DNA of 64,000 bases from Kordia periserrulae (GTDB lineage: Bacteria; Bacteroidota; Bacteroidia; Flavobacteriales; Flavobacteriaceae), in assembly GCF_003054265.1 (NCBI RefSeq), contig NZ_QBKT01000006.1, positions 1 to 64,000 on the forward strand. Direction: 5' to 3'. The notes beneath the pieces were generated by a model, which saw only the letters and a list, made by a program, of their open reading frames with translations, was not told where the DNA came from and made no database searches. Position 1 is the stretch's first letter. The number at the start of each line of letters is the position of its first letter. Shown in pieces: positions 23,755 through 32,164 of the stretch. The position numbers and the translations under genes were made by a program.

Positions 23755-23970
23755 ATGAAAAAACAACATTTGAAAGGCTTGCAGCTTAATAAGAAAAACA
23801 TTTCTAATTTAAGCCATGAAGTTCTTGGAGGAAAGACGTACGAAACTATTTTATCCTATGATGGCACATTAAGCACTATGGCTCCGTGTCAAGGAGGCAC
23901 TAGCTGTTGCAACAACACTGATACTTGGGAACCTGCACCTATTGGCAGCGGTCCTATGTGTACAGCTTAG
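23755..23970 (+). CDS. GG-leader RiPP (class I lanthipeptide-like) precursor 2
   Basis: 71 residues. Leader MKKQHLKGLQLNKKNISNLSHEVLGG is nearly the same as in precursor 1. The core after Gly26 has Cys45, 51, 52, 69 and Ser/Thr-rich segments (YDGTLSTMAPCQGGTSCC), ending GSGPMCTA. The core tail has diverged while leader and promoter are kept, as in RiPP families that share one processing system. A strong palindromic terminator follows. The product, if any, is unknown. Confidence 0.75.
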   Translation: MKKQHLKGLQLNKKNISNLSHEVLGGKTYETILSYDGTLSTMAPCQGGTSCCNNTDTWEPAPIGSGPMCTA

Positions 23971-23984
23971 AATTAACGTGAGAG

Positions 23985-24008
23985 CGGACTTTATAAAGTC
24001 CGTTTTTT
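23985..24008 (+). terminator. Terminator after the precursor genes
   Basis: Perfect 18-base palindrome CGGACTTTA/TAAAGTCCG followed by six T. Confidence 0.85.
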
Positions 24009-24063
24009 ATGTTCTTCTTTAAGTAAAAAATTGCCTGCTCAGAACAAAACTACTTCACAGAGA

Positions 24064-24084
24064 GATACTGAATCAAGTTCAGCA
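24064..24084. repeat. 21-nt mini-palindrome, copy 1
   Basis: GATACTGAATCAAGTTCAGC plus A, with CTGAA/TTCAG arms; the identical 21-mer occurs at 30878-30898. Intergenic. Confidence 0.5.
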
Positions 24085-24099
24085 TGACGTACGAGCGCA

Positions 24100-25335
24100 T
24101 CACATTCGATACAACCAACTCTCAGGATTGAGTCGTGTAGTATTTTTAAACACTGTAAACTTTAACTCGGTTTTTCCTGTGCTTTTGTTGGTGTACATCT
24201 TTCCGATTTCTTGTTTTTTAGAGACTTTATCGCCTGTCATTACCGAAACCGTTTTGAGTCCGAAGTAAGTGGTAAAGTAACTTCCGTGACGAATTAGGAT
24301 ACATTTTACGCCTTCGTTTGTGGTGAAAATTCGCGTAACTTCTCCGTCATACACTGCTCGTACTGCTTCGCCTTCGTTGGTAGCAATAATGACTCCATTA
24401 CTAACTCTCGTTACATTCGGATTTACCACATCGCGGTAGTTTCCATACCCGCGCACTTTGGTGCCTTCGGAAACTGGCCATATATGTTTGCCTTTGTTGG
24501 CAGCAAAACTGTTTCCAATAGCTTTGGCTTCTGGAGTAAGCGCATATGTTTTGCTCGTTGATGTGTTTCCTGCTTTTTTGTTGGAACTGGCAATTGCATC
24601 ACGGATGATTTTATCGATTTGACGATCAATTTCGTCCGCTTGTTGTTGCTTTTTCTTGACTTGTGCGGCGTATTTATTTTTGTCTTTTCGCAAGGAAGCC
24701 AACATTTCGTTTTGAAGCTTTTTTTCTTTTTCCAATTCTTGTTGCACTTTGCGATTTTCAGCAATTAGCACGTCTTTTTCTTTTTTCTGTTCGGAGAATT
24801 TTTTATTGAGTTCTTGCAATTCGTTGGTTCGCGCCACAATTGCTTCTCCCTGACTTTTACGATAGTTCGCGTATTGTTTCATGTATTGCACACGTTTGTA
24901 CGCTTGCAAGAAACTTTCTGACGACAGTAAAAACATCAATCTGCTTTGCTGAGAGCGACTTTTATAGGTTTTACGAATCATTTCAGCATAGTCTTCTTTT
25001 AGCTTCGTTAAATCGCTTCGTAATTGTCCTATTTTTTTAATATTGTCGTTGATTTGACTCGTGAGTAAGTTCGTTTCACGATTCATTATTTTGATTAAAT
25101 CGCGCTTGACGCGAATTTTATGATTGATACTTTGCACATCTTCCACAATGAATTTTGTTTTGGACGTGTTTTTGCGAATCAGTTTGTTGATGAGTTGAAT
25201 TTCTTTTTGCAAACGCAGTCGCATGGCTTCCAGTTCCTTCTTTTTTTCTTCCTGCGCCATGCTTGCAGTACTTACCAATAATAGGAAGACTACAATGACT
25301 TTTTGATAGAGATGTTTGCTAATTTTTAACTTCAC
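24100..25335 (-). CDS. EnvC-like murein hydrolase activator (degenerate M23 domain)
   Basis: 411 residues, start GTG 25335 immediately after the upstream stop; it gives a clean signal peptide (KVIVVFLLLVSTASMAQ). About residues 28-250 are long coiled coil (EEKKKELEAMRLRLQKEI... KKKQQQADEIDRQI). The C-terminal LytM/M23 domain lacks zinc ligands: NGVIIAT stands where HxGxD is expected and ELKFTVF where HxH is expected. This is like E. coli EnvC, which activates amidases rather than cutting itself. Last gene of the flippase-to-EnvC minus-strand cluster. Confidence 0.9.
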   Translation of the reverse strand: MKLKISKHLYQKVIVVFLLLVSTASMAQEEKKKELEAMRLRLQKEIQLINKLIRKNTSKTKFIVEDVQSINHKIRVKRDLIKIMNRETNLLTSQINDNIKKIGQLRSDLTKLKEDYAEMIRKTYKSRSQQSRLMFLLSSESFLQAYKRVQYMKQYANYRKSQGEAIVARTNELQELNKKFSEQKKEKDVLIAENRKVQQELEKEKKLQNEMLASLRKDKNKYAAQVKKKQQQADEIDRQIDKIIRDAIASSNKKAGNTSTSKTYALTPEAKAIGNSFAANKGKHIWPVSEGTKVRGYGNYRDVVNPNVTRVSNGVIIATNEGEAVRAVYDGEVTRIFTTNEGVKCILIRHGSYFTTYFGLKTVSVMTGDKVSKKQEIGKMYTNKSTGKTELKFTVFKNTTRLNPESWLYRM

Positions 25336-26115
25336 TTATATTTTTATTTCGCGATATCCGCTTGGAATTTTAAATGGAAAACGCACATTTTCGTTGAACG
25401 TTACTTTTTTATATTCTACCGCAATAGTCGTTGTTTTTTCTGTTTCTTTGGCTTTTATTTCTAGGTTTTGTGGAAATGGTTGCCCTGTAATTTCTTGATA
25501 TGCAGGATATTCAATCGTAAGCAATCGGTTTTCTTCTTCTTGCGCGAGTTGTTGTTTTTTTACTTTGAAATGAAACGCATCTAAAAAGAACAAACGCTTG
25601 AATAATTCAATATCGCGTTTTGGCGTTAATGCATAGGTTTTATCAACGATTTGCGAGTTGAATCGCTCATTTTTCAGATTGAACAACGCTTCACCAACCA
25701 ACAAATTTTGTATTTTGTCAAAATCGAGTTGTGTGCCGAGAAATTTACTGATGATAGCAAAATCACCTTCAAAATACGTATTATCTAACTTGTTGTAGAA
25801 GCTTACTTTTTTTGGTGTGATGAGAATTTTAACGACACCCAATTTTGCGCTTATCCAAATGTTTTTGTCTTTTTCCATGCGAAGATTCAGCGTAAAATTG
25901 TCCTGCTCTTTTCCGTTATCAAAATCCACTTTTAGTTTGCCGCGAATCGTATTAAAATTTACAGCATTTCTATAATGATTTTTGATAATATTTTTTGCAG
26001 ATAAATTTGCCACTTCACCAGAAGACACCAACGTTTGCGACGATTTACATCCAACGATAAAAAGAAGTACAAAACTTGTAATAAAGATGTGAAAGCTGTT
26101 TTTCAAGTGTTTCAA
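25336..26115 (-). CDS. DUF4292 lipoprotein
   Basis: The open frame reaches an ATG at 26196, but that would overlap the upstream TPR gene by 62 bp and put 27 basic residues before the signal. A TTG at 26115 gives a normal lipoprotein start (LKHLKNSFHIFITSFVLLFIVGC), and I prefer it (259 residues; the longer version has 286). The mature part (ANLSAKNIIKNHYRNAVNFNTIRGKLKVDF... WISAKLGVVKILITPKKVSFYNKL) fits DUF4292, a LolA/LolB-like beta fold. Neighbouring genes act in the envelope. Function unproven. Confidence 0.8.
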   Translation of the reverse strand: MKHLKNSFHIFITSFVLLFIVGCKSSQTLVSSGEVANLSAKNIIKNHYRNAVNFNTIRGKLKVDFDNGKEQDNFTLNLRMEKDKNIWISAKLGVVKILITPKKVSFYNKLDNTYFEGDFAIISKFLGTQLDFDKIQNLLVGEALFNLKNERFNSQIVDKTYALTPKRDIELFKRLFFLDAFHFKVKKQQLAQEEENRLLTIEYPAYQEITGQPFPQNLEIKAKETEKTTTIAVEYKKVTFNENVRFPFKIPSGYREIKI

Positions 26116-26134
26116 TTTTTGTTCTTGTGACTGT

Positions 26135-27064
26135 TTATTGAATTTTTTTACGATAGAATTTTTCCTTTTTGGCGTTGCCCATTTTTTTATAGGCATCTAC
26201 AAAAGTTTGATAAAATTCTTTTTCGAGCGCAACATCATCAATGATATAATCCAACCCAATTTCTAGCATTTCTATCGCCTGTTTATATTTCTTTAATTCA
26301 GTTAATGCTTGCGCATTGTACAAATACAATTTCGGCTGCGAAGGAAAGTCTGCCAAGCCTTGCATTGCCAATCGATTGGCTGCTTCGTACGATTCGGTTT
26401 GCAGTGCATCTTTTACTTGGTCTATAATTTTTCCGTCGCCACGTACTCTAGGTTTTGGTGTTTGTTTGATGACATCCGCAACTTCTTCATCAGATTTTTT
26501 CTTAGGATTTACCTGAATTTCTAGCATCTCTTTCATGCTAGCCGCTGTAAAGGATAATCCGCCGTTTTTTTCAAGTTCTTTGAGCAGTTTGAGTGCTTTT
26601 TTATACTCTTGCATGCCCACATATACTTTGGCAACTTCTTCTCTAAATTGCGGATTTAACAATATGACTTTTTTTCCTGTGTCAATCGCTTCTTCACGTT
26701 CTCCAATTTTCACTTGCACATTGAATAATCCTGTGAGATACCATTGATTTTGTGGCTTTTTGTTGACTGCTTTTTGAAAAGACTCTTTGGCTTTTTCATA
26801 CTCTTTTAATGAAAAATAGTTTTTTCCCAATTCGAAAGCAATCGTGGCATTGTCGTCAATTTTTTCACATTTTAACAATGCATCTACGGCGCGGTCGTAG
26901 TTTTCAATACCGCGTTGTTTCAAGGCTTCAAAGAAATGTTCTTGAAATTCGTCAATGTTTTCTTCTAACGAAATTTCAGCACTTTCTTCTTCTTGCGCAT
27001 GTACATACACAGGAATGAATGTAAACATTCCTGAGAGTAAAAGTATGTACATGTATTTTTTCAT
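26135..27064 (-). CDS. Exported TPR-repeat protein
   Basis: 309 residues with an N-terminal signal (MKKYMYILLLSGMFTFIPVYVHAQ). Repeated TPR helices follow (ATIAFELGKNYFSLKEYEKAKESFQKAVNKKPQNQWYLTGLFNVQ; SQPKLYLYNAQALTELKKYKQAIEMLEIGLDYI). Probably a periplasmic or outer-membrane-linked scaffold. Lies between the nucleotidyltransferase gene (20 bp) and DUF4292 gene, in one operon. Confidence 0.85.
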   Translation of the reverse strand: MKKYMYILLLSGMFTFIPVYVHAQEEESAEISLEENIDEFQEHFFEALKQRGIENYDRAVDALLKCEKIDDNATIAFELGKNYFSLKEYEKAKESFQKAVNKKPQNQWYLTGLFNVQVKIGEREEAIDTGKKVILLNPQFREEVAKVYVGMQEYKKALKLLKELEKNGGLSFTAASMKEMLEIQVNPKKKSDEEVADVIKQTPKPRVRGDGKIIDQVKDALQTESYEAANRLAMQGLADFPSQPKLYLYNAQALTELKKYKQAIEMLEIGLDYIIDDVALEKEFYQTFVDAYKKMGNAKKEKFYRKKIQ

Positions 27065-27084
27065 CTATTATTTTCTTTCAATTA

Positions 27085-28101
27085 TTATTCCAAGGTTGAA
27101 TAGTCACCAATACTGATTTTGGTAAAGCTTCCGTCAAATTTGGCGTGATTTCCAATCATAGCTTCGTCTAAATTAGCATTTTTTACGCTAGAATTCGTCT
27201 GTATTAAGCTATTTTTAAGAGTTACGTTTTCTAGTTGTGTATGATTTCCCACAGAAACATTTGGTCCTACGGTTGAATTTTTAATCACCACATTTTCGCC
27301 AATATAACACGGCGCAATGATTTCTGAGTTGATGATTTGTGCAGAATCTGCTACTAGTTTTTCGCCATCCGCTTGTAAAAAACCTAACATTTTTCCGTTC
27401 GTTTCTATCGTAACGTTTTTATTTCCGCAGTCCATCCACTCGTCTACTTTTCCTGTGACAAAACGACGTCCTTTTGCCATCATTCCTTTAATTCCGTCGT
27501 TGATTTGATATTCGCCTCCGTGAATGATATTGTTGTCCAACACATATTGTAACTCTTCTTTTAAAACGCCTACATCTTTGAAATAGTATATTCCGATAAC
27601 CGCCAAGTCAGAAACAAATTCCGCAGGTTTCTCTACCAATTCCACAATTTCATTGTTGTCATTTAGTTTTACAACTCCATACGCTTCTGGATGTTCTACT
27701 TGCTTTACCCAAATGGCTGCGTCGGCATCTTTATCCAAATTAAAATCTGCTCGAATTAAGGTATCTGCATACGCAATTACAGCTGGACCAGATAGTGAAT
27801 CTTTCGCACACATGATAGCATGTCCTGTTCCCAACGGCTGATCTTGACGATAGATACTTGCTTTCGCGCCCAAGCTTTCCGCCAATTCCGTTAAACTTTC
27901 CACAACATCATTGCCAAAAAATGCTGGATCACCTAATACGAATGCTACTTCTTCTATCGGCTCGCCTAATACTTTTGCTATGTCAGATACCAATCGGTGT
28001 ACAATTGGTTTTCCTGCAATTGGGATTAATGGTTTCGGTACGGTCAATGTATGTGGGCGAAGGCGTGAACCTCTTCCTGCCATGGGTACTATTATTTTCA
28101 T
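27085..28101 (-). CDS. Sugar-1-phosphate nucleotidyltransferase with hexapeptide tail
   Basis: 338 residues. N-terminal nucleotidyltransferase domain with the signature MKIIVPMAGRGSRLRPHTLTVPKPLIPIAGKP (residues 1-32) and GTGHAI. The C-terminal part has left-handed beta-helix hexapeptide repeats (AQIINSEIIAPCYIGENVVIKNSTVGPNVSVGNHTQLENVTL). It makes an NDP-sugar from a sugar-1-phosphate; the exact sugar is not readable. The flippase two genes upstream suggests surface polysaccharide supply. Confidence 0.88.
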   Translation of the reverse strand: MKIIVPMAGRGSRLRPHTLTVPKPLIPIAGKPIVHRLVSDIAKVLGEPIEEVAFVLGDPAFFGNDVVESLTELAESLGAKASIYRQDQPLGTGHAIMCAKDSLSGPAVIAYADTLIRADFNLDKDADAAIWVKQVEHPEAYGVVKLNDNNEIVELVEKPAEFVSDLAVIGIYYFKDVGVLKEELQYVLDNNIIHGGEYQINDGIKGMMAKGRRFVTGKVDEWMDCGNKNVTIETNGKMLGFLQADGEKLVADSAQIINSEIIAPCYIGENVVIKNSTVGPNVSVGNHTQLENVTLKNSLIQTNSSVKNANLDEAMIGNHAKFDGSFTKISIGDYSTLE

Positions 28102-28463
28102 TTTTTTGTTCTTTGTTGTTTGTAATTCGTTGTTTGTGGATTTGTTAATTTGTGTATTCGTCTTAACTCATCACTTTTAACTTTTTTGGCTCTTGGCTCT
28201 TGGCTCTTGGCTCTTGGCTCTTGGCTCTTGGCTCTTGGCTCTTGGCTCTTGGCTCTTGGCTCTTAAAAGTTGTTTTTTTGTTGTTTGTTATTCGTTTTTT
28301 GTGGTTTCTTTTTTAAATATACTTTTACATTTTGAGTTTTGAGCTTCATAGTACTTCTCGATACAAAATTGCTTCATTTCGACAGGCTCAATGAGCCGCA
28401 AATTCACTCGAAGTGACGTTTGGGTTTCTCAATACTCAATTCTCATATCTCACTACTAAAAAT
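28102..28463. repeat. Long heptamer tract and repeat copy A, left of dut
   Basis: Non-coding. From 28102: TTCTTTG-type, TTGTTTG, TAATTCG words, then CTTAACT words, then eleven perfect TTGGCTC units (28186-28262), then TTGTTTG-TTATTCG-TTTTTTG. A 78-bp block at 28349-28426 is identical to 29101-29178 and contains GGCTCAATGAGCC. The tract ends with CTCAATA-CTCAATT-CTCATAT-CTCACTA (28428-28455). The word changes but the step stays 7. Nearly the whole order of blocks is repeated on the other side of dut. Confidence 0.85.
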
Positions 28464-28898
28464 CTATTTCGTTCCTGTGCTTCCAAATCCGCCTTCGCCT
28501 CTTGCTGTTGACGAGAGTTCTTTTACTTCTTGCCATTCTGCACGTTCATGTTTTGCGATGACTAGTTGCGCGATGCGTTCTCCATTTTCAATGGTAAATG
28601 CTTCTTTGGAGAGATTGACCAATATCACTCCGATTTCACCTCTGTAATCTGCATCAATAGTTCCTGGCGCGTTGAGTACCGTGATTCCTTTTTTGGCAGC
28701 CAAACCACTTCGTGGACGCACTTGCGCTTCGTAACCTATAGGCAATTCAATGAACAATCCTGTTTTGATGATGGCTCTGTCCATTGGTTCCAACGTGACA
28801 GATTCTGCAAGATTTGCTCGTAAGTCCATTCCGGCAGAAGCCAAGGTTTCGTAATGCGGTAATGCGTGTTGTGATTTGTTGATGATGTTTATGGTCAT
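28464..28898 (-). CDS. dut: dUTP diphosphatase
   Basis: 144 residues with the trimeric dUTPase motifs: AGMDLRA (motif 1), [12 protein letters not shown] (2), [17 protein letters not shown] (3), [10 protein letters not shown] (4) and [12 protein letters not shown] (5). Removes dUTP and supplies dUMP. It lies between the flippase and nucleotidyltransferase genes but is isolated from both by large related repeats, so it probably has its own transcript. Confidence 0.97.
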   Translation of the reverse strand: MTINIINKSQHALPHYETLASAGMDLRANLAESVTLEPMDRAIIKTGLFIELPIGYEAQVRPRSGLAAKKGITVLNAPGTIDADYRGEIGVILVNLSKEAFTIENGERIAQLVIAKHERAEWQEVKELSSTARGEGGFGSTGTK

Positions 28899-29205
28899 TT
28901 TTTTATTGGGTGTTTGGTGTTGGGTTTTAGGTGTTCGGTTTTTTGTTTTTTGTGTATTCGTCTTAACTCTTAACTCATCACTTTTTAACTTTTTTGGCTC
29001 TTGGCTCTTGGCTCTTAAAAATTGTTTTTTTGTTGTTTGTTATTCGTTTTTTGTGGTTTCTTATTGAAATATATTTTTAGATTTTACATTTTGAGTTTCA
29101 TAGTACTTCTCGATACAAAATTGCTTCATTTCGACAGGCTCAATGAGCCGCAAATTCACTCGAAGTGACGTTTGGGTTCATCTCTCACTACTAAAATCTT
29201 CCAAG
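28899..29205. repeat. Heptamer tract and repeat copy B, right of dut
   Basis: Same order of blocks as at 28102-28463: CTTAACT words, three TTGGCTC units (28994-29014) instead of eleven, TTGTTTG-TTATTCG-TTTTTTG-TGGTTTC, then the identical 78-bp block at 29101-29178. The region before the block differs from copy A by small indels. Non-coding. Confidence 0.85.
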
Positions 29206-30669
29206 TTATGGACCTTTTCGCAATAATCGTTTTAGTTCTTTTTGTTCTACGATGTATACAACTGTCAAAAATACTAAAACTAATGCAGTTGCAATGATAT
29301 AATTTCCTCGAAAACCATCATAGAATGATACTAGCGATAGTATTGCCGCTAAAATGATATATCCTGCAATTTGTTTGATGTTGTACGGTACTTTGTAATG
29401 TTTTTGTCCGATGATATACGAAATGACCATCATGCTTCCATACGCGACTAACGTTGCCCACGCAGAAGCCATGAATCCGATTTTATCAATCATAATGATG
29501 TTGAATAGAATTGTCACAATCGCACCAAAGATAGAGATATACATGCCGTATTTGGTTTTGTCCGTAAGTTTGTACCAGATGGATAGATTGTTATAGATTC
29601 CCAAACAGAGATTTGCTAAGAGAATAATTGGCACAATGGCTAAAGCATCTAAGTATTCTTCTTGTCGTATGAGCACGCTCGCAAAGAGATCTACGTATGC
29701 GACAACCACGAGCATGAATACCGCACCCAAAATTGTAAACCATTTTAGAATGGTTGCATAGTTGTTTTTGGCGTTTTTTTCTTTGGCATGATTGAAAAAG
29801 AACGGTTCTGCACCCAATCGGAATGCGGTAATGTAAAGCGTCATAAACACTCCGAGTTTGTAACAAGCAGCGTATTTTCCCATTTCCGATTTTCCAATCA
29901 TATCGCCCAAAAAGAGCTTGTCAATGTTTTCGTTGGTTACATACGCCAAACTTCCAATCATGATTGGTATTCCGTAGATGAGCAGTTTTCGAAGTACTTG
30001 TTTATCAAATGTCCATTTGATTTTGAGAATATTCGGTAATAGTAATAATAGCGTTAATACACTCGCAAAGACATTCGCTAAAAATATGTAAATAACTTGC
30101 GGTTCACCTTTTATATAGAAATTAAGTGCATCGGGCAAAATTCCTTTAGAAATGATTCCGTTGGGAATCGCCCATAGAAATAGAATATTTAAGATTGCCA
30201 AAAATACAATATTGGCTATTTTGATTCCCGCAAAACGAATAGGACGATTCGTGACACGCAAATAGGCAAACGGAATGACCACTATAGTGTCTAAAAATAC
30301 CGTCCAAACTAAGATGTTAACATAGATTTCTTTTTCAAAGCCAAAGAAATGTGTGATTTGAGATGAAAAACTTAACCCTAAGGTTAGGAAAATTAGCGTG
30401 GTAAATAGCAAACTTATAAACGACGTAGAAATGATTTTTCCTTTTTCTTGTTCTTTACTGAAGAAGCGAAAAAATGCCGTTTCCATTCCATACGTCAAAA
30501 GTGCATTTAAGTACGCGGCATATACATAATATTCTGTGTTGACCGCGTATCGCTCAGAACCAAAGGCATCTGTATGCAATCTCACCAAACCAATATTGAT
30601 AGCTCGCGGCAAAATCGCGGCGATTCCATAAATGATCGTGTCTTTAAAGAACTTTTTTAGTGCGCTCAA
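29206..30669 (-). CDS. Polysaccharide flippase (Wzx/MATE-like)
   Basis: 487 residues with about 12-14 hydrophobic helices and no soluble domain. The start MSALKKFFKDTIIYGIAAILPRAINIGLVRLHTDAFG is typical of oligosaccharide flippases of the MOP superfamily. Start codon appears to be TTG (30669), since a stop lies just upstream and the next ATG would delete a helix. Expected to move lipid-linked oligosaccharides across the inner membrane. Upstream member of the cluster with dut and the nucleotidyltransferase. Confidence 0.88.
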   Translation of the reverse strand: MSALKKFFKDTIIYGIAAILPRAINIGLVRLHTDAFGSERYAVNTEYYVYAAYLNALLTYGMETAFFRFFSKEQEKGKIISTSFISLLFTTLIFLTLGLSFSSQITHFFGFEKEIYVNILVWTVFLDTIVVIPFAYLRVTNRPIRFAGIKIANIVFLAILNILFLWAIPNGIISKGILPDALNFYIKGEPQVIYIFLANVFASVLTLLLLLPNILKIKWTFDKQVLRKLLIYGIPIMIGSLAYVTNENIDKLFLGDMIGKSEMGKYAACYKLGVFMTLYITAFRLGAEPFFFNHAKEKNAKNNYATILKWFTILGAVFMLVVVAYVDLFASVLIRQEEYLDALAIVPIILLANLCLGIYNNLSIWYKLTDKTKYGMYISIFGAIVTILFNIIMIDKIGFMASAWATLVAYGSMMVISYIIGQKHYKVPYNIKQIAGYIILAAILSLVSFYDGFRGNYIIATALVLVFLTVVYIVEQKELKRLLRKGP

Positions 30670-30877
30670 GGAATGAATTGTTTACGCCTTAAATGTATTG
30701 ATTTCTTTGGGTAATGCCAAAAGGATTTTTATTGTTCTAAAGCTTAATTCTAATAAAATTTACTTTTCCTTTTAAAGATTGAAAAAATACCAAAATTTAG
30801 ATTTCTACTTTCATTTTAGTTCATGTCATTTTTATTTTAAAGGTATTCATGAATCTTCGATTTCTTTGTTCGCCAAA

Positions 30878-30898
30878 GATACTGAATCAAGTTCAGCA
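30878..30898. repeat. 21-nt mini-palindrome, copy 2
   Basis: Identical 21 bases to 24064-24084 with CTGAA/TTCAG arms, in the 284-bp gap 30670-30953, which otherwise shows no gene. Confidence 0.5.
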
Positions 30899-30953
30899 CA
30901 GGCTTCACAAAAGAAAGTGCATTTTATTAAAAGGCTCAATAATGAAAGGCTAA

Positions 30954-31463
30954 TTACTGCTTATGCTGTGGCGCACTTGGGTAAAAGTTTGGAAATTTTT
31001 CGAGGATATTTTCAAGTTTGTAATACTTGATGATTCCGTTTTCGATATAACTAATCACTCCTTCGTTATCTTTAAGTTGAAACGGAAGTGTTGGTTGTAA
31101 TGTTGGTGGTTCGTTTTGGGCTTCTTTTTGAGAATCTTTATGTAAAACGACCTCTTTTTCGGCTTGTTTGAGGTAACGCGCAATGTATAAACCGTTGTTG
31201 TTGGTTGAAATGTCTTCCAGTTTGGTTTGGTTTCCTCTGAAATAGAAATCGAGTAGCTGAATGTCTTTTTTGTTAAGATTTTGAATGGTCATTTGCACAT
31301 TGATTCCGCTTCCGCTATCAGGTTGTCCGCCTGTCCACGGTTGTGCGAAAGCAGAAACGATAGTGAACGGTGCTTTTTCTTGCAGTTTCATAGGTGTTTG
31401 CTGTTGCGAAGAACAGCTTAGAAAACTTATTGTTAATACTATGTAGAGAATGTTTTTTGTCAA
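30954..31463 (-). CDS. Lipoprotein, unknown
   Basis: 169 residues with lipoprotein signal MTKNILYIVLTISFLSCSS (Cys at 17). Mature part has an immunoglobulin-like beta feel (INVQMTIQNLNKKDIQLLDFYFRGNQTKL) and a Glu/Gln-rich segment; no family recognised. The start is TTG 31463, with no ATG before the signal, directly at the edge of a heptamer tract. Likely a late member of the sigma-factor cluster upstream. Confidence 0.7.
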   Translation of the reverse strand: MTKNILYIVLTISFLSCSSQQQTPMKLQEKAPFTIVSAFAQPWTGGQPDSGSGINVQMTIQNLNKKDIQLLDFYFRGNQTKLEDISTNNNGLYIARYLKQAEKEVVLHKDSQKEAQNEPPTLQPTLPFQLKDNEGVISYIENGIIKYYKLENILEKFPNFYPSAPQHKQ

Positions 31464-31560
31464 TTTGTTGTTTGTTTTTCGTTATTTGTCGATTTGTTTT
31501 TTGCTATTCGCTCATAGTTCTTGAATCTTGAATCCTGACTCTTGACTCTCAAATCATCTC
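31464..31560. repeat. Heptamer tract upstream of the lipoprotein gene
   Basis: TTGTTTG-TTTTTCG-TTATTTG, then after one 8-base step TTTTTTG-CTATTCG-CTCATAG, then TTGAATC-TTGAATC-CTGACTC-TTGACTC-TCAAATC (31521-31555). Non-coding. Confidence 0.75.
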
Positions 31561-31612
31561 AAGCAAAATTATTTTTCATGACAATTCCAAAGTACTAAAA
31601 AGTTCACTGAAT

Positions 31613-32164
31613 TTAAGCTTCTTGCAAACTTTTTAAGGTTTTTAATTCTTGTAATACTTGCTTTCGGATGAAATAAAATAAAACTACAAATGAAACCGCA
31701 TACGAGATGACGATGTAATAGAAAAATCCTCTGGAAATATATTGATAAAAGTAATACATCATGATTCCGACACCAATATTGTACACAATTAACAAGATTG
31801 GAATGGTTGTAAAGGCTAATTTTTTGCGGTTTTCATAGTAAGATATGAGCTGCGCTTTGAAGTCTTCTAACGAAAGTAGTACATTGATTTTTCGCAGCGT
31901 TTGACGACTTTTAACTTCAATCCAAACACGAATGATAATTACGCCAATAAGCAACGACATTCCTAAAAGCGTTCCGCTAAATTTGTAGGCGGAAATATAA
32001 AAGAAAAAGGCGATTAAGACGATTCCTGTAATGCCAAGAATGAATTGTGTGATTCGTTGTTCTTTACGGATTTTTTGTAGTTTTTGTTGTGTTGGCGTAA
32101 AGTCGGGAATGTTTGTTTGTTCCGATTGTTGTTGCCAGGTGTTTTGTATGTCTTTAAATTCCAT
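31613..32164 (-). CDS. Membrane protein next to ECF sigma factor
   Basis: 183 residues: about 40 soluble N-terminal residues (MEFKDIQNTWQQQSEQTNIPDFTPTQQKLQKIRKEQR), then four hydrophobic helices in two pairs (about 40-80 and 115-170) with a charged loop between them. Overlaps the sigma-factor gene by 11 bp. By position and topology it may be a membrane partner or anti-sigma factor, but it has no recognised anti-sigma domain. Confidence 0.75.
   Translation of the reverse strand: MEFKDIQNTWQQQSEQTNIPDFTPTQQKLQKIRKEQRITQFILGITGIVLIAFFFYISAYKFSGTLLGMSLLIGVIIIRVWIEVKSRQTLRKINVLLSLEDFKAQLISYYENRKKLAFTTIPILLIVYNIGVGIMMYYFYQYISRGFFYYIVISYAVSFVVLFYFIRKQVLQELKTLKSLQEA

Noticed and set aside
28186-28262. 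CRISPR-like array
   Set aside because: Seven-base perfect tandem units with no spacers; a microsatellite, not CRISPR. No cas genes in the window.
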